From Acidiphilium acidophilum (lineage in GTDB: Bacteria; Pseudomonadota; Alphaproteobacteria; Acetobacterales; Acetobacteraceae), in contig NZ_JAWXYB010000018.1 of assembly GCF_033842475.1 (NCBI RefSeq), forward strand, positions 3,207,501 through 3,271,500: a DNA stretch of 64,000 bases. The letters run 5' to 3'. The notes below the pieces were generated by a model, which had not been told where the DNA came from, did no database searches, and saw only the letters and a list, made by a program, of their open reading frames with translations. The translations under genes were made by a program, and so were the position numbers. This document shows positions 18,404-28,589 of the stretch, one piece after another (the first letter of the stretch is position 1; each line of letters begins with the position of its first letter).

Positions 18404-19453
18404 ATGCGTATTGCGCAGATTGCCCCCTTGACCGAAGCCGTGCCGCCCAAATTGTATGGCGGCACCGAGCGTGTGGTGTCGTTTCTGACCGAAGAACTGG
18501 TGGCGATGGGCCACGACGTGACCCTGTTCGCGAGCGGTGATTCGGTGACGCGGGCGAAGCTGGAGGCGGTGTGGCCGCGTGCATTGCGGCTTGACCCGAC
18601 GATCCGTGACTTCATGGGGCCGCATATGCTGCTGATGGAGCGGGTGCGCGCGATGGCGCACGAGTTCGACGTGTTGCATTTTCATATGGATTACTGGCCG
18701 GCTTCGCTGTTTTCGCGCCAAGCGGTGCCGTTCGTGACGACGTTGCATGGCAGGCTCGATCTGCCGGAGTTACGCCCGGTCTTTGCGGGGTTGCCGCCGA
18801 TGAACGTGGTGTCGATTTCGGATAATCAGCGCCTGCCACTACCGGAGGCGAATTTCGTGGCCACGATCCATCACGGACTGCCGGAATATTTGTTGACGCC
18901 GCGACCGATGGCGCAGGAGTATGTGGCGTTCCTCGGGCGGATCTGCCCGGAAAAGCGCCCTGACCGGGCGATCCGGATTGCCCGCGCGGCGGGAATGCCT
19001 TTGAAGCTGGCGGCGAAGGTCGATCGCGCGGATATCGAGTATCACGAGACGACGATCAAGCCGATGCTGGGGCCGGATGCCGATCTGATCGGTGAGATCG
19101 ATGACCGGAACAAGCCGGAGTTCCTCTCGGGGGCCAAGGCGCTGCTGATGCCGATCGATTGGCCGGAGCCGTTCGGACTGGTGATGATCGAGGCGATGGC
19201 GTGCGGCACGCCGGTGATTGCCTATGGGCATGGCTCGGTGCCGGAAATCATCGAAGATGGTGTGACCGGGTTCATCGTCGAGACCGAGGAGGAAGCGGTT
19301 GCGGCGTTGCGGCGGATCGACACGCTGCCGCGCACCCGGATCCGGGCGGAGTTCGAACGCCGGTTTACCGCACGGCGGATGGCCGAGGATTATCTGGAGA
19401 CCTATGAGAAGCTGATGGTGCCGCGCACCGAGCGCCTGCGCCTGGTTGGCTGA
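18404..19453 (+). CDS. Glycosyltransferase family 4 protein
   Basis: 349-residue GT-B glycosyltransferase. The N-terminal domain opens MRIAQIAPLTEAVPPKLYGG with the GGTERVVSFLTEEL loop; the C-terminal domain carries FLGRICPEKRPDRAI and the E-x7-E donor-binding motif EPFGLVMIEAMACGTPVIA. The ATG at 18404 has AGGAG 8 nt upstream; an open frame extends to 18230 through non-coding-looking DNA. The next gene makes a polyprenyl-linked sugar, so a role in envelope glycan or exopolysaccharide synthesis is plausible but unproven. The 260-nt region before the start is comparatively AT-rich and should hold its promoter. Confidence 0.88.
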   Translation: MRIAQIAPLTEAVPPKLYGGTERVVSFLTEELVAMGHDVTLFASGDSVTRAKLEAVWPRALRLDPTIRDFMGPHMLLMERVRAMAHEFDVLHFHMDYWPASLFSRQAVPFVTTLHGRLDLPELRPVFAGLPPMNVVSISDNQRLPLPEANFVATIHHGLPEYLLTPRPMAQEYVAFLGRICPEKRPDRAIRIARAAGMPLKLAAKVDRADIEYHETTIKPMLGPDADLIGEIDDRNKPEFLSGAKALLMPIDWPEPFGLVMIEAMACGTPVIAYGHGSVPEIIEDGVTGFIVETEEEAVAALRRIDTLPRTRIRAEFERRFTARRMAEDYLETYEKLMVPRTERLRLVG

Positions 19454-19563
19454 ACCGGTGCGGTCCTGCGCCGGTCAAGGCAGGACCGGGTGCAGGACTG
19501 GCGGCGGGACCGGCGGCGGGGCCGATTGAGTCGCGCGGCAAGTTCCGCCATGGTCCGCGCCGC

Positions 19564-20652
19564 ATGAACCCTGTTCAATTCGTTGCCCATCCCGATTTCG
19601 CGACGCTGGCGTTGCCGCGTCATTTGGCGCTGCTTGCGGGGCTCGCCCTGTTTTCGGGCATCGTAGTGCGGACCATGATTTCGGTGGGGGTGCCGGACCG
19701 GCCGGATGCGCGCAAGGCGCATACGCGAGTGACGCCGAAATCGGGCGGGGTCGGGATCGTAGCGGCGTTTCTGCTGGGGATTTCGCTGCTGTACCGGTAT
19801 GGCGAGGTCTCGCGACTGGCGGCGCCGCTGTTTCTGGGGGTGATTGCGGCGGCGGTGCTGATCGCCGTGGTTTCGCTGCTCGACGATCTGTTCGATTTTC
19901 CGTTTCTGGTGAAGCTGGGGGCGCAATTCGTGGCGGCGCTGGTGGCGGTGGGGGCGGGATTGTCAGCGCGGAAGTTCGATTTTCCGTTGATCGGCGGGGT
20001 GGAACTGGGGTGGTTCGGGCCGGTGCTGTCGCTGGGGTGGATTTTGTATGTGACCAACGCGATGAACTTCATCGACGGGTTGAACGGGCTGGCGGCGGGG
20101 ACCACGCTGGTGGCGTGCCTGTTTCTGGCCGGGATCGCGGGGCTGCATGGCGGGTTTTTCGTCTATACCACGGCGCTGCTGCTGGCGGGCGGGGTGGCCG
20201 GGTTTCTGCCGTTCAACTACCCGCGCGCGCGGGTTTTCATGGGGGATGTCGGCAGCCAGTTCTGCGGGTTCATGCTGGCGGTGCTGGGGATTGCCGCGAC
20301 GCATTACCAGCGCGTGTCGCTCTCGTTTCTGGTCGTGCCGCTGCTGCTTTCGGGGGTGCTGCTCGATGTGAGTTTCACGCTGGTGCGGCGGGCCGTGGCG
20401 CGGCAGAATCTGGCGCGGGCGCATCGGGGGCATTTGTATCAGGTGGCGCATCGGGCCGGGATGGATGCGCGGTGGATCGCGGCGATCTACTGGGGGTTCG
20501 CGGCATTCGGGGGGGCGGTGGTTGTCGCGTTCCTGCATGCGCCGACCGATTTGAAGCCGGTGGTGATTTTTGCGCCGCTGCTGCCGTTCGGGGTCTGGGC
20601 GCTCTATGTCGCCGGGCGGGCGCGGCGCGCGGCGCTGGGGCCCTGGGGGTAG
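19564..20652 (+). CDS. MraY/WecA-family polyprenyl-phosphate sugar-1-P transferase
   Basis: 362-residue polytopic enzyme that links a sugar-1-phosphate to undecaprenyl phosphate. Family landmarks are PDARKAHTRVTPKSGGVGI at the first cytoplasmic loop, DDLFDFP (Mg-binding Asp pair), NAMNFIDGLNGLAAG, RVFMGDVGSQFCG and the carbohydrate-recognition block RAHRGHLYQVAHRAG. The HRGHLYQ form is typical of WecA/WbpL-like enzymes for O-antigen or exopolysaccharide initiation, not of MraY. About ten membrane helices. Placed 110 nt after a GT4 glycosyltransferase gene. Confidence 0.9.
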   Translation: MNPVQFVAHPDFATLALPRHLALLAGLALFSGIVVRTMISVGVPDRPDARKAHTRVTPKSGGVGIVAAFLLGISLLYRYGEVSRLAAPLFLGVIAAAVLIAVVSLLDDLFDFPFLVKLGAQFVAALVAVGAGLSARKFDFPLIGGVELGWFGPVLSLGWILYVTNAMNFIDGLNGLAAGTTLVACLFLAGIAGLHGGFFVYTTALLLAGGVAGFLPFNYPRARVFMGDVGSQFCGFMLAVLGIAATHYQRVSLSFLVVPLLLSGVLLDVSFTLVRRAVARQNLARAHRGHLYQVAHRAGMDARWIAAIYWGFAAFGGAVVVAFLHAPTDLKPVVIFAPLLPFGVWALYVAGRARRAALGPWG

Positions 20653-20665
20653 GCAAGCGGCGGCT

Positions 20666-22141
20666 TCAGATCAGCCTTGTTTCGGCTTCCATCCCGACCA
20701 TCGAGGCGAGGCGGGCGAGGCGGCGTTCGATCGGGTCGCCGGCGAAGACGCCGCTGGAGGCATCGAGGGTGAGGATCAGACGGTCGCCCTCGGTCGCGAG
20801 GCCGGTGGCGGCAAGGAGGGCCGGTGTGCCCGCCGAGAGCGTGTAGGCGAGGCGGAGTGCGGCACCCAGGGTTTCGGCGCGGCGGGCGGCGGCCATGTCG
20901 AGCAGGGCGCGCGCCGGGGCGAGGAAGGCACTGTCGGCCGGCGCTTCGTAGCGCAGCGCCAGAGTGAGGGCGAGGAAGGCGCGGGCGTGATGGTCGAGGC
21001 CGACGCCGGTCTGGCGGAGCACGCGCAGGAACGCCTGTTCGGCGCGGTATTCGGGATGTTCGTGATTGCCGATGTCGGAGAACCAGCATGCGCCTTCGCG
21101 GAGGCGGCGCTGGGGATCGGTCTCGGTGGGGAAGAGCGGGGCGGTCCAGGCGATCAGCGCGTCCGGCAGGGCGGCATCGCGCAGCAGGCCGACGGTGAGG
21201 TCGCGCCCGGCGGCGACCAGCGGGTCCTGTTTGCGCATTTTCGGTGGCAACTGGCGAAGGAACCAGCCTTCGCGCAGGCCGTTGGCGCTGAACACCACGC
21301 GGGCGGCATTGGTCGCGCGCAGCAGGCGGCGGAGGATGATGGCGGCGTAGGGGAGATCGTCGATGCGTTTGCGGGCGACGCCGGGCATGCGTTCGATGAA
21401 TTTGCGGCTCGCTTCGGCGACGACGGTGGCGAGATCGCGCGCTTCGTCACGACCGATCGTGTAGTGGTGGACCATGTTCAGCGGATAGCCGGTCTGGGCG
21501 ATATGAATCCGTGCGAGCGCCCGGAACGCCCCGCCGGAGACGTAGAGATCGCCGCCGCTGCCTTCGGCGAGGAACGGGACGGCTTCGAGTTCCTCGGCGA
21601 CGATGAGTTTGGCGCGGGCCGGATCGTCCGCCGCGCGTTCGGCGAGGCGGATGACGCCGACCGGCATGGTCGCGGCCTCGCCGATCACGCCGTGCGAGAG
21701 GCGCACGACTTCGAGCGAGCCGCCGCCGAGGTCCGCGAGGATGCCGTCCGCGCCCGGAATGCCGCACAGCACGCCTTCGGCGGAAAGCCGGGCTTCCTCC
21801 TCGCCGGTCAGGGTGATCACTTTCAGGCCGGGGGTGGCGGCTTCGAGCCGTGCGGTGAAGTCCGGGCCGTTGGCGGCATCGCGCACCGCCGAGGTTGCCA
21901 GTGCTTCGAACGGGTGGGCGTTCATCGCGCGCGCGATCGCGCCGTAGCGGCGTATGACGGTCACGGCGTCGTCCATCGAGGCGGTGTCGAGCAATCCGGT
22001 GCGGATCAGACCGCGCGCGAGGCGGAGGACCGCTTTTTCGTTGAAGATCTGGACCGGGTTGCGCGACTGGCCCTGGAACACGACCAGACGAACCGAATTC
22101 GATCCGAGATCGACCACCGCACGACGCGCATTGTTCTCCAT
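20666..22141 (-). CDS. ppx: Ppx/GppA-family exopolyphosphatase
   Basis: 491-residue sugar-kinase/HSP70-fold phosphatase. The phosphate loops are VVDLGSNSVRLVV at the N-terminus and ILADLGGGSLEVV; an HD-like C-terminal half includes DIGNHEHPEYRAEQAFLRVL. It hydrolyses polyphosphate and possibly (p)ppGpp. The frame can start at a GTG at 22171; the ATG at 22141 leads directly into the conserved fold and is preferred. A polyphosphate kinase gene lies 8 kb away at 28590, so both synthesis and degradation genes are in the window, though not in one operon. Confidence 0.9.
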   Translation of the reverse strand: MENNARRAVVDLGSNSVRLVVFQGQSRNPVQIFNEKAVLRLARGLIRTGLLDTASMDDAVTVIRRYGAIARAMNAHPFEALATSAVRDAANGPDFTARLEAATPGLKVITLTGEEEARLSAEGVLCGIPGADGILADLGGGSLEVVRLSHGVIGEAATMPVGVIRLAERAADDPARAKLIVAEELEAVPFLAEGSGGDLYVSGGAFRALARIHIAQTGYPLNMVHHYTIGRDEARDLATVVAEASRKFIERMPGVARKRIDDLPYAAIILRRLLRATNAARVVFSANGLREGWFLRQLPPKMRKQDPLVAAGRDLTVGLLRDAALPDALIAWTAPLFPTETDPQRRLREGACWFSDIGNHEHPEYRAEQAFLRVLRQTGVGLDHHARAFLALTLALRYEAPADSAFLAPARALLDMAAARRAETLGAALRLAYTLSAGTPALLAATGLATEGDRLILTLDASSGVFAGDPIERRLARLASMVGMEAETRLI

Positions 22142-22223
22142 GGGCCGCTGGATAGCCGGTCGGCCCGGCACGCGATAGGGGAACGGGCAAGAAAATCAGG
22201 TGACAGTTCGTCGAATTTGGCGT

Positions 22224-22254
22224 TTGACTTCGGTGGATTGCTTCGCAACATAGT
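22224..22254 (+). promoter_or_regulatory. Candidate promoter for argD-argF
   Basis: TTGACT (22224-22229) and CATAGT (22249-22254) lie 19 nt apart in the AT-richer gap between ppx and argD, ending 26 nt before the argD start. The spacing is longer than ideal, so this is tentative. Confidence 0.3.
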
Positions 22255-22280
22255 ACGCTCGCGACAGAAAGTGACAGGAC

Positions 22281-23477
22281 ATGATCTCGCCTTTGATGCC
22301 GAATTACAATCGGATCGACGTTTCGTTCAGCCATGGCGAAGGTGCCTGGCTGGTGGCGAGCGATGGGCGACGCTTTCTGGATTTCGGGGCGGGGATTGCC
22401 ACCTCATCGCTCGGTCACGGGCATGAGGGGTTGAGCCGCACGATTGCCGAACAGGCGGGGCGGGTTATGCATGTTTCGAACCTGTACCGGGTGCCCCAGG
22501 CCGAACGGCTGGCGGAGCGGCTGGTCGGTGCGAGTTTCGCCGACAGCGTGTTTTTCTGCAATTCGGGAGCGGAGGCGAACGAGGCGCTGGTGAAGGCATT
22601 TCGCCGGACGATGGCGGATGAGGGCAAGCCGGAGCGGTACCGGGTGATCTGCGCCGAGGGAGCGTTTCATGGCCGGACGCTGGCGATGATTTCAGCCACC
22701 GGGAATGCGAAATATCTCGCGGGATTCGGGCCGGCCGTGGACGGATTCGACCATGTTCCGTTCAATAACCTCAATGCCCTGCGCATGGCGATCACGCCGG
22801 AGACGGCGGGGATTCTGGTCGAGCCGATCCAGGGCGAGGGTGGCGTCCGGCCGGCGGATGCGGCGTATCTGCAGGGATTGCGCGCGGCGGCCGATGAATT
22901 CGGCCTGCTTCTGGGGTTCGATGAGGTGCAGAGCGGCATGGGGCGGACCGGGCGATTATTCGCCCATGAATGGGCCGGGGTGCAGCCGGATGCGGTGAGT
23001 ACCGCCAAGGGCATCGGCGGCGGATTTCCGCTCGGCGCGATGCTGGCGCGCGAGCGGGTGGCGAAGGCGCTGGTGCCGGGGAGCCACGGCACCACCTATG
23101 GCGGCAGTCCGCTCGCCTGCGCGGCGGGGAATGCGGTGCTCGACGTTCTGCTGGCGCCGGGATTTCTCGATGGGGTCGTCGCCTCCGGCGACCGGTTCCG
23201 CGCAGGGCTGGATGGGCTGGTGCATCGCTATCCGGACGTGTTCAGCGCGGTACGGGGACAGGGATTGCTGCAAGGGCTGGTCTGCCTCGTGCCGAATGGC
23301 GAGGTGCAGGCGGCGTGCATGAACGAAGGACTGCTCGTGGTCGCCGCCGGGGAAAACGTCGTGCGGCTGATACCGCCGCTGATCGTCGGCGATGCCGAAA
23401 TCGACGAGGCGCTCCTGCGGCTCGATGGTGCCGCGCGGCGGTGCAGACCCTCGCTGATGATGAACGCCGCGAAATGA
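22281..23477 (+). CDS. argD: Acetylornithine aminotransferase
   Basis: 398-residue class III PLP aminotransferase of arginine biosynthesis (N-acetylglutamate semialdehyde to N-acetylornithine); members often also serve in lysine synthesis. Landmarks are [63 protein letters not shown] and the PLP lysine in [14 protein letters not shown] (Lys243). Length is typical. The stop overlaps the argF start by 4 nt (ATGA), the common alphaproteobacterial argD-argF arrangement. Confidence 0.96.
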   Translation: MISPLMPNYNRIDVSFSHGEGAWLVASDGRRFLDFGAGIATSSLGHGHEGLSRTIAEQAGRVMHVSNLYRVPQAERLAERLVGASFADSVFFCNSGAEANEALVKAFRRTMADEGKPERYRVICAEGAFHGRTLAMISATGNAKYLAGFGPAVDGFDHVPFNNLNALRMAITPETAGILVEPIQGEGGVRPADAAYLQGLRAAADEFGLLLGFDEVQSGMGRTGRLFAHEWAGVQPDAVSTAKGIGGGFPLGAMLARERVAKALVPGSHGTTYGGSPLACAAGNAVLDVLLAPGFLDGVVASGDRFRAGLDGLVHRYPDVFSAVRGQGLLQGLVCLVPNGEVQAACMNEGLLVVAAGENVVRLIPPLIVGDAEIDEALLRLDGAARRCRPSLMMNAAK

Positions 23478-24412
23478 GCGCCGCCGCTGAGTCGGACGCG
23501 CGGGGCGAGACGCCCCGGCATTTCCTGGATATCGCGATGATCGAGGCCCCGGTGCTGCGCCGTATCCTCGATCAGGCGGTGCGGTTCAAACGGGCGGGGC
23601 GATCGGCCTCGCGACCGCTCGCGGGGCGGGCGCTGGCACTGATTTTCGAGAAACCCTCGACCCGGACGCGGGTGAGTTTCGAGATGGCGATGCGCGGCCT
23701 CGGCGGCGATGTGGTGATGCTGTCGTCGCGGGAGATGCAGATCGGGCGGGGTGAGACGGTCGGTGATACCGCCCGGGTGCTCTCACGCTATGTCGATGCG
23801 ATCATGTTGCGGACCGACCGGGAATCGAAGCTGCGCGAACTGGCCCGCCATGCGACCGTGCCGGTGATCAACGGATTGACCGAGCGTTCCCACCCCTGCC
23901 AGGTGATGGCGGATGTGATGACGTTCGAGGAGCGGCATGGGCCGATCGCGGGGCAGAGGGTCGCCTGGATCGGCGATGGCAACAATATGGCCAAAAGCTG
24001 GATCGAGGCGGCTGGGCGATTCGGGTTTACGCTCAACCTGGCATGTCCGCCGGAATTGCTGCCCGATGCCACAGCGCTCGACTGGGCGCGGGCACAGGGG
24101 GCCGATATCCGGCTGACACCGGACCCTCTCGAGGCGGTTGCCGCCGTCCGATGCGTCGTGACCGATACCTGGGTGAGCATGGGGGACGAGGATGCGGAGC
24201 ATCGGCATAGTGTGCTGGCAGGTTATCAGGTTGATGAGGCGTTGATGCGCCGGGCGGCACCGGATGCGATTTTCATGCATTGCCTGCCCGCGCACCGGGG
24301 CGAGGAAGTGACCGAAGGGGTGATCGACGGACCGCAATCGGTCGTGTTCGATGAAGCCGAGAACCGGCTGTTCGCGCAGCAGGGTATTCTGGCCTGGGCG
24401 TTGGGAAGCTGA
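23474..24412 (+). CDS. argF: Ornithine carbamoyltransferase
   Basis: 312-residue anabolic OTCase that makes citrulline from ornithine and carbamoyl phosphate. Carbamoyl-phosphate site [13 protein letters not shown] (Ser62-Arg66), HPCQ at 140-143, [19 protein letters not shown] and the catalytic-Cys block HCLPAHRG (HCLP at 269-272) are all intact. The longer open frame beginning at 22970 runs inside argD out of register; the ATG at 23474 overlapping the argD stop is the correct start. Confidence 0.97.
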   Translation: MSAAAESDARGETPRHFLDIAMIEAPVLRRILDQAVRFKRAGRSASRPLAGRALALIFEKPSTRTRVSFEMAMRGLGGDVVMLSSREMQIGRGETVGDTARVLSRYVDAIMLRTDRESKLRELARHATVPVINGLTERSHPCQVMADVMTFEERHGPIAGQRVAWIGDGNNMAKSWIEAAGRFGFTLNLACPPELLPDATALDWARAQGADIRLTPDPLEAVAAVRCVVTDTWVSMGDEDAEHRHSVLAGYQVDEALMRRAAPDAIFMHCLPAHRGEEVTEGVIDGPQSVVFDEAENRLFAQQGILAWALGS

Positions 24413-24526
24413 GGGCAAGGCCGTAGCGGTCAAAAACTCCTCGAACAGCGCATCTTCCGCCGTGTGCGACGATTCAGCGAGGTCGCGCTGTACCGGACAT
24501 AGGCACGCAGCCGGACGAAACGAAGG

Positions 24527-24688
24527 TCAGCTCCAGACCGTGAACGCCGCAATGAGAAGCAGAATCACGATCAGGCTGATCACGGTTATGACGAGGAATC
24601 GCGTGAAGCCGTTCCAACCAGCCTGACTGCCACGTTCGAGCTGTTCCAGCCCGATGGGAAGATTGTTCGGTGTTTCAGTATCAGCCAT
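24527..24688 (-). CDS. Small single-span protein, resembles aa3 oxidase subunit IV
   Basis: Below the usual length cut-off. The frame encodes 53 residues beginning MADTETPNNLPIGLEQLERG, then GWNGFTRFLVITVISLIVIL and a short AAFTVWS end. A second ATG directly upstream (24691) is possible; GAGG sits 7 nt before the 24688 start. A charged N-terminus, a Gly-Phe-x-x-Phe entry and a single C-terminal helix match the layout of the bacterial aa3-type cytochrome c oxidase subunit IV family (COX4_pro_2). The assignment is tentative because no oxidase genes are nearby. Confidence 0.5.
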   Translation of the reverse strand: MADTETPNNLPIGLEQLERGSQAGWNGFTRFLVITVISLIVILLLIAAFTVWS

Positions 24689-24776
24689 CATTCCGCCTCG
24701 ACCCTTTCGCGTTGTATTCGCGCATTCTCATGTCGCACGGTTTCGTGACATATTCAATGGATATTGTGGATTGAAG

Positions 24777-25397
24777 TCAAGCGCAAGGGCTGACCAGCGC
24801 GTTCGAAGCGTCTGCAGGGATCGCCGGTTGACCGAGATAATGGCGCAGCGCCATCGGATAGATGATGTGTTCCTGCGCGAGTACCCGCGCGCCGAGTTCC
24901 GACTCGGTATCGCCGGGGAGCACCGGCACCGCCGCCTGAGCGAGAATCGGGCCTTCATCCATGATTTCAGTGACCAGATGGACCGTGCAGCCATGAATCC
25001 GGCTGCCGGCGGCGAGGGCCTTGGCATGGGTATCGAGCCCGGGAAAGGACGGCAGGAGCGAGGGGTGTATGTTGAGCATGCGCCCGGCCCAAGACTGGAC
25101 GAAGGCCGGAGTCAGCAGCCGCATGTAACCGGCAAGGCACACGAGGGAACAATTGGCTGCGATCAGTTCCTGATGCAGGCGCGCTTCGTGGCCTTCCCGG
25201 TCGTTCCTGAAGTCGCGGCTGGGGATGGCATGCGCGGCGATCCCGTGCTGGCGGGCGATATCGAGCCCGGCAGCGTCCGCCCGGTTGGACAGGACGAGCG
25301 CGATCGTTGCGGGAAAATCGTCGCGGGCGGCGGCGCGGATCAGGGCCTCCATGTTGGACCCCCGGCCCGAAATCAGGATTCCGACCCGCGTCTTCAC
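24777..25397 (-). CDS. purN: Phosphoribosylglycinamide formyltransferase
   Basis: 206-residue GAR transformylase of purine synthesis. It opens [19 protein letters not shown], carries [23 protein letters not shown] (catalytic His) and the [18 protein letters not shown] block with the catalytic Asp. The GTG start at 25397 overlaps the purM stop (GTGA), replacing a longer out-of-context frame beginning at 25499. The purM-purN order is the standard coupled arrangement. Confidence 0.96.
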   Translation of the reverse strand: MKTRVGILISGRGSNMEALIRAAARDDFPATIALVLSNRADAAGLDIARQHGIAAHAIPSRDFRNDREGHEARLHQELIAANCSLVCLAGYMRLLTPAFVQSWAGRMLNIHPSLLPSFPGLDTHAKALAAGSRIHGCTVHLVTEIMDEGPILAQAAVPVLPGDTESELGARVLAQEHIIYPMALRHYLGQPAIPADASNALVSPCA

Positions 25398-26464
25398 GCG
25401 AACAGCGCCTCGGGGTCGGTGATCTGCACACGAACGCTGCCGGTTTCCGGGATGATCCGGCCGAGTTCGAACGGGATGATGCCCTCGTCCTGCAAGCACG
25501 CAATGGCGGCGGCCAGATCATCGGGACGAATGACCAGGACCATGCCGATTCCGCAATTGAAGACGCGCAGCATCTCGGTGGCCGCAACGCCGCCGGCCTG
25601 CGCCAGCCAGCGGAACACCGGCGGCATCGGCCAGGGCCGATCGAGCGTTGCAGCGCACGAATTAGGCAGCACGCGCGGCAGATTTCCGGGCAGGCCACCG
25701 CCGGTGATGTGAGCCGCAGCCTGGAGCAGACCCGCACGGGTGAGCGCCAGAACCGGCTTCACATAAAGGGCGGTCGGCACCATCAGCGCCGCACCCAGAG
25801 TTTGTCCCGGCATGAACGGGGCCTCGTCGGTCAAAGCGAGGCCGGTGGTTTCGATGATCCGGCGGACCAGGGAAAATCCGTTCGAGTGGACGCCGGTGCC
25901 GGGCAGGCCGAGCAGAATATCGCCCGGCACGACGTCGCGCGGCAGGGTGGCACCACGCTCGACCGCACCGACCGCGAAACCGGCGAGATCGTAATCGCCC
26001 TTGCCGTACATCCCCGGCATTTCGGCGGTCTCACCGCCGGCCAAGGCGCAGCCGACCTGGCGGCAACCGTCCGCAATGCCCGCGATGACCTTGCCGGCAA
26101 TCGCCGGATCAAGCTGACCGGTTGCGAAATAGTCAAGGAAAAACAAAGGCTCGGCGCCCTGGACGATCAGGTCGTTGACGCACATCGCAACGAGATCGAT
26201 CCCCACGGTATCGTGAATGCCGGACTCGATAGCGAGGCGGAGTTTGGTGCCGACACCATCGGTGGTGGCGACCAGGATCGGGTCGGCGAAGCCGGCTTCC
26301 CGAAGGTCGAACAGGGCGCCGAAGCCGCCGATTCCGCCGACCAGTCCGGCGCGGGCCGTCGCCTTCGCCAGAGGTTTGATGACCTCGACCAGCGCATCGC
26401 CAGCCTCGATATCCACGCCGGCGTCGCGATAGGTCACACCGTTCCTGCCGTTGCCGCTGGTCAT
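25394..26464 (-). CDS. purM: Phosphoribosylformylglycinamidine cyclo-ligase
   Basis: 356-residue AIR synthetase of purine synthesis. [75 protein letters not shown] and [16 protein letters not shown] are family landmarks. The ATG at 26464 has a strong GGAGG 5 nt upstream, so the eight extra N-terminal residues of the longer frame are not used. Divergent from the PerM-type permease gene across a 243-nt gap in which no other feature stands out. Confidence 0.97.
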   Translation of the reverse strand: MTSGNGRNGVTYRDAGVDIEAGDALVEVIKPLAKATARAGLVGGIGGFGALFDLREAGFADPILVATTDGVGTKLRLAIESGIHDTVGIDLVAMCVNDLIVQGAEPLFFLDYFATGQLDPAIAGKVIAGIADGCRQVGCALAGGETAEMPGMYGKGDYDLAGFAVGAVERGATLPRDVVPGDILLGLPGTGVHSNGFSLVRRIIETTGLALTDEAPFMPGQTLGAALMVPTALYVKPVLALTRAGLLQAAAHITGGGLPGNLPRVLPNSCAATLDRPWPMPPVFRWLAQAGGVAATEMLRVFNCGIGMVLVIRPDDLAAAIACLQDEGIIPFELGRIIPETGSVRVQITDPEALFA

Positions 26465-26707
26465 GCAAGCCTCCGATGCGCTAATCACACTTCATGATCG
26501 AACGGCTCCCACCACGCGGCAGCGACGCGCCGAACGATTCCGGATCGGCACCACGCTGCCGCTCGGCGCGTCTATCACCACAACAGCCGGACCAGCGCAA
26601 CCGCGTCGCTGGAACAGAGGGAACGGACTTGACGGCCGCGTCCTTCCGCCTTTGGTGATTGCGGTGTTTTCAAAAGGCTGCATCATGATTCAGAATGGCG
26701 GAACGGT

Positions 26708-27802
26708 ATGAGCGGGCGGATCGAGCCGGGACCGCGCTGGCAGCGGCTGTTGGGGATCGGTGCCGTGATCGTGCTGGCGGTGCTGTTCCTGCGCCTGTTC
26801 TCGCCGATCCTGCTGCCCTTCGTCGCGGCGTCGGGGATCGCTTATTTTCTCGACCCGGCGGTATCCGCCCTGGCCCGTTTCCGGGTGCCGCGCGCGCTGG
26901 GTACCGCGATCATGCTGCTGGCCCTGATCGCCGGTATGGTGCTGTGCGCGCTGCTGCTTTACCCGCTGATCACCGCGCAGATCGGGCTGCTGACCCAGCA
27001 GCTGCCAGGCATGATCGAGAATGTGCAGAAATTCGCGACCCATGAAATCAACAGCATTCAGCACCGGCTGGGGCAGGGATTCGTCTCGACCAAGCTGAAG
27101 GCCTTCGTCAGCAACGAGGCCGGCACGATCATGGGCTTCGTTGGCACCGCGGCGCGGCGCGTGGTCGGCACCGGCTTCGCCTTGTTCAATATCCTGACCC
27201 TGCTGATCATCACCCCGATCGTTGCGTTCTATTTCCTGCGGGACTGGCCCTTCGTGATCGCGCGGGTGGATAGCTGGCTGCCCCGATCGCATGAGAGTGT
27301 CATCCGCAATCTTGCCCAGGAAATCAGCCGGATCCTGAACGCCTGGCTGCGCGGGCAGGCGATATGCTGCCTGTTTCTGGGGGTGTTCTACGCGGTGGCA
27401 CTGAGCCTTGCGGGGTTGAATCTCGGCCTCGTGATCGGACTGACCGCCGGTCTCCTGTCGTTCATCCCGTATGTCGGGACGATCGTGGGGGCGATATCCT
27501 CGATCGTGCTGGCGCTCGGCCAGTTCAGCGGGATCGACCACATCATCATCGTGGCGGTGATTTTCGTGGTGGGGCAACTGCTGAACGACTACGTCGTGGC
27601 CCCGCGCTTTCTGGGCGACCGGCTGGGACTGTCGGCGGTCTGGGTGATTTTCGCCCTGTTCGCCGGCGCGGAAACCTTCGGCTTTCTCGGCGTGATGCTG
27701 GCCGTGCCGGTGACCGCGACCCTCGGCGTGCTCGCGCGGTTCTGGCTGCACCGCTATCTGCAAAGCTCGCTCTATCTGGATCCACCGAAACCCGGTGTCT
27801 GA
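26708..27802 (+). CDS. AI-2E/PerM-family membrane transporter
   Basis: 364-residue protein with about eight membrane helices. It opens with a two-helix hairpin around LRLFSPILLPFVAASGIAYFLDP, a soluble central part rich in amphipathic helix, and the conserved block LSFIPYVGTIVGAISSIVLA followed by LNDYVVAPRFLGDRLGLSAVWVIFALFAG. PerM-family members export varied substrates; the substrate here is unknown. It overlaps hdaA by 8 nt; this permease-hdaA pairing is common in alphaproteobacteria. Confidence 0.9.
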   Translation: MSGRIEPGPRWQRLLGIGAVIVLAVLFLRLFSPILLPFVAASGIAYFLDPAVSALARFRVPRALGTAIMLLALIAGMVLCALLLYPLITAQIGLLTQQLPGMIENVQKFATHEINSIQHRLGQGFVSTKLKAFVSNEAGTIMGFVGTAARRVVGTGFALFNILTLLIITPIVAFYFLRDWPFVIARVDSWLPRSHESVIRNLAQEISRILNAWLRGQAICCLFLGVFYAVALSLAGLNLGLVIGLTAGLLSFIPYVGTIVGAISSIVLALGQFSGIDHIIIVAVIFVVGQLLNDYVVAPRFLGDRLGLSAVWVIFALFAGAETFGFLGVMLAVPVTATLGVLARFWLHRYLQSSLYLDPPKPGV

Positions 27803-28559
27803 CACGGCCGCAACGTCCCGCCAGTTGGCGCTGCCCTTCGACGAGCCGGAGCCGTTCTCGGCGGAGGATTTCATCGCGGCCCCTTCGAATGCCGCTGCCC
27901 GCGCCGCGCTGGCAGCGCCGGAGACCTGGGTCAACGCAAGACTGATCGTGTGGGGCGCCGCCGGGTGCGGCAAGAGCCATCTGGCAAGTGTCTGGGCCGC
28001 GGAGCATGGGGCTGCCACCATCGTTGCCGCGCGCCTGCGCGAAGCATGGCAGCCGCCATCCGCCGCGATGGTGATCGAGGATATCGATGTGATGGCTTCA
28101 CCCGTCGCACTGTTCGCAACCCTTGAATCCGCCGCCGGGCGGCGATCACCGGTTCTCATGACCAGTCGCCAGCCGCCGGGACGGCTCACCATCCCGTTGC
28201 CCGATCTTGCGAGCCGTTTGCGCGCGAGCCTCGCCATTCCGATCGAGGTCGCCGAGTCCGCTTTGCTCGACGGACTCCTGCTGCGCCTCGCCGCCAACCG
28301 CCAACTCGTTCTGCCAACCAGCCTGCATCAGTTTCTGCTGCATCGGCTGCCGCGCCGGCCCGGCGTGCTGCGTGAAGCCATTGCACGGCTGGATCGCTAT
28401 GCCCTCGCCTTGGGCACCGCCCCATCCCGCCGTATCGCCGAACGTCTGCTCGCCGAACTGACGGACCCGCCGGAAGCGTCAGCGCCGGAAGAGCCGAAGC
28501 GCGGGAGGGGGGACGATTATATCGAGAATCATGAAAGCGGCACGCGCAGACTGCTTTAG
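27795..28559 (+). CDS. hdaA: DnaA-related regulator HdaA
   Basis: 254-residue AAA+ protein. The N-terminal sliding-clamp motif QLALPF (residues 10-15) is diagnostic for Hda proteins, which with the clamp convert DnaA-ATP to DnaA-ADP and limit replication initiation. A Walker A-like loop WGAAGCGKSH (53-62) and Walker B MVIEDID (92-98) follow. It lacks the DnaA domain IV helix-turn-helix. The GTG start at 27795 lies inside the 3' end of the permease gene. A poorly conserved C-terminal tail of about 25 residues is rich in Pro, Glu and Arg. Confidence 0.88.
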   Translation: MSDTAATSRQLALPFDEPEPFSAEDFIAAPSNAAARAALAAPETWVNARLIVWGAAGCGKSHLASVWAAEHGAATIVAARLREAWQPPSAAMVIEDIDVMASPVALFATLESAAGRRSPVLMTSRQPPGRLTIPLPDLASRLRASLAIPIEVAESALLDGLLLRLAANRQLVLPTSLHQFLLHRLPRRPGVLREAIARLDRYALALGTAPSRRIAERLLAELTDPPEASAPEEPKRGRGDDYIENHESGTRRLL

Positions 28560-28589
28560 CCGCCGACGATTTCATGCCAACATCTGCCG

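Noticed and set aside
20570..22426. 618-codon plus-strand open frame over ppx
   Set aside because: Shadow of the Ppx/GppA gene, which has clear catalytic motifs on the other strand; the plus-strand sequence is Gly/Ala/Glu/Asp-rich without a domain.
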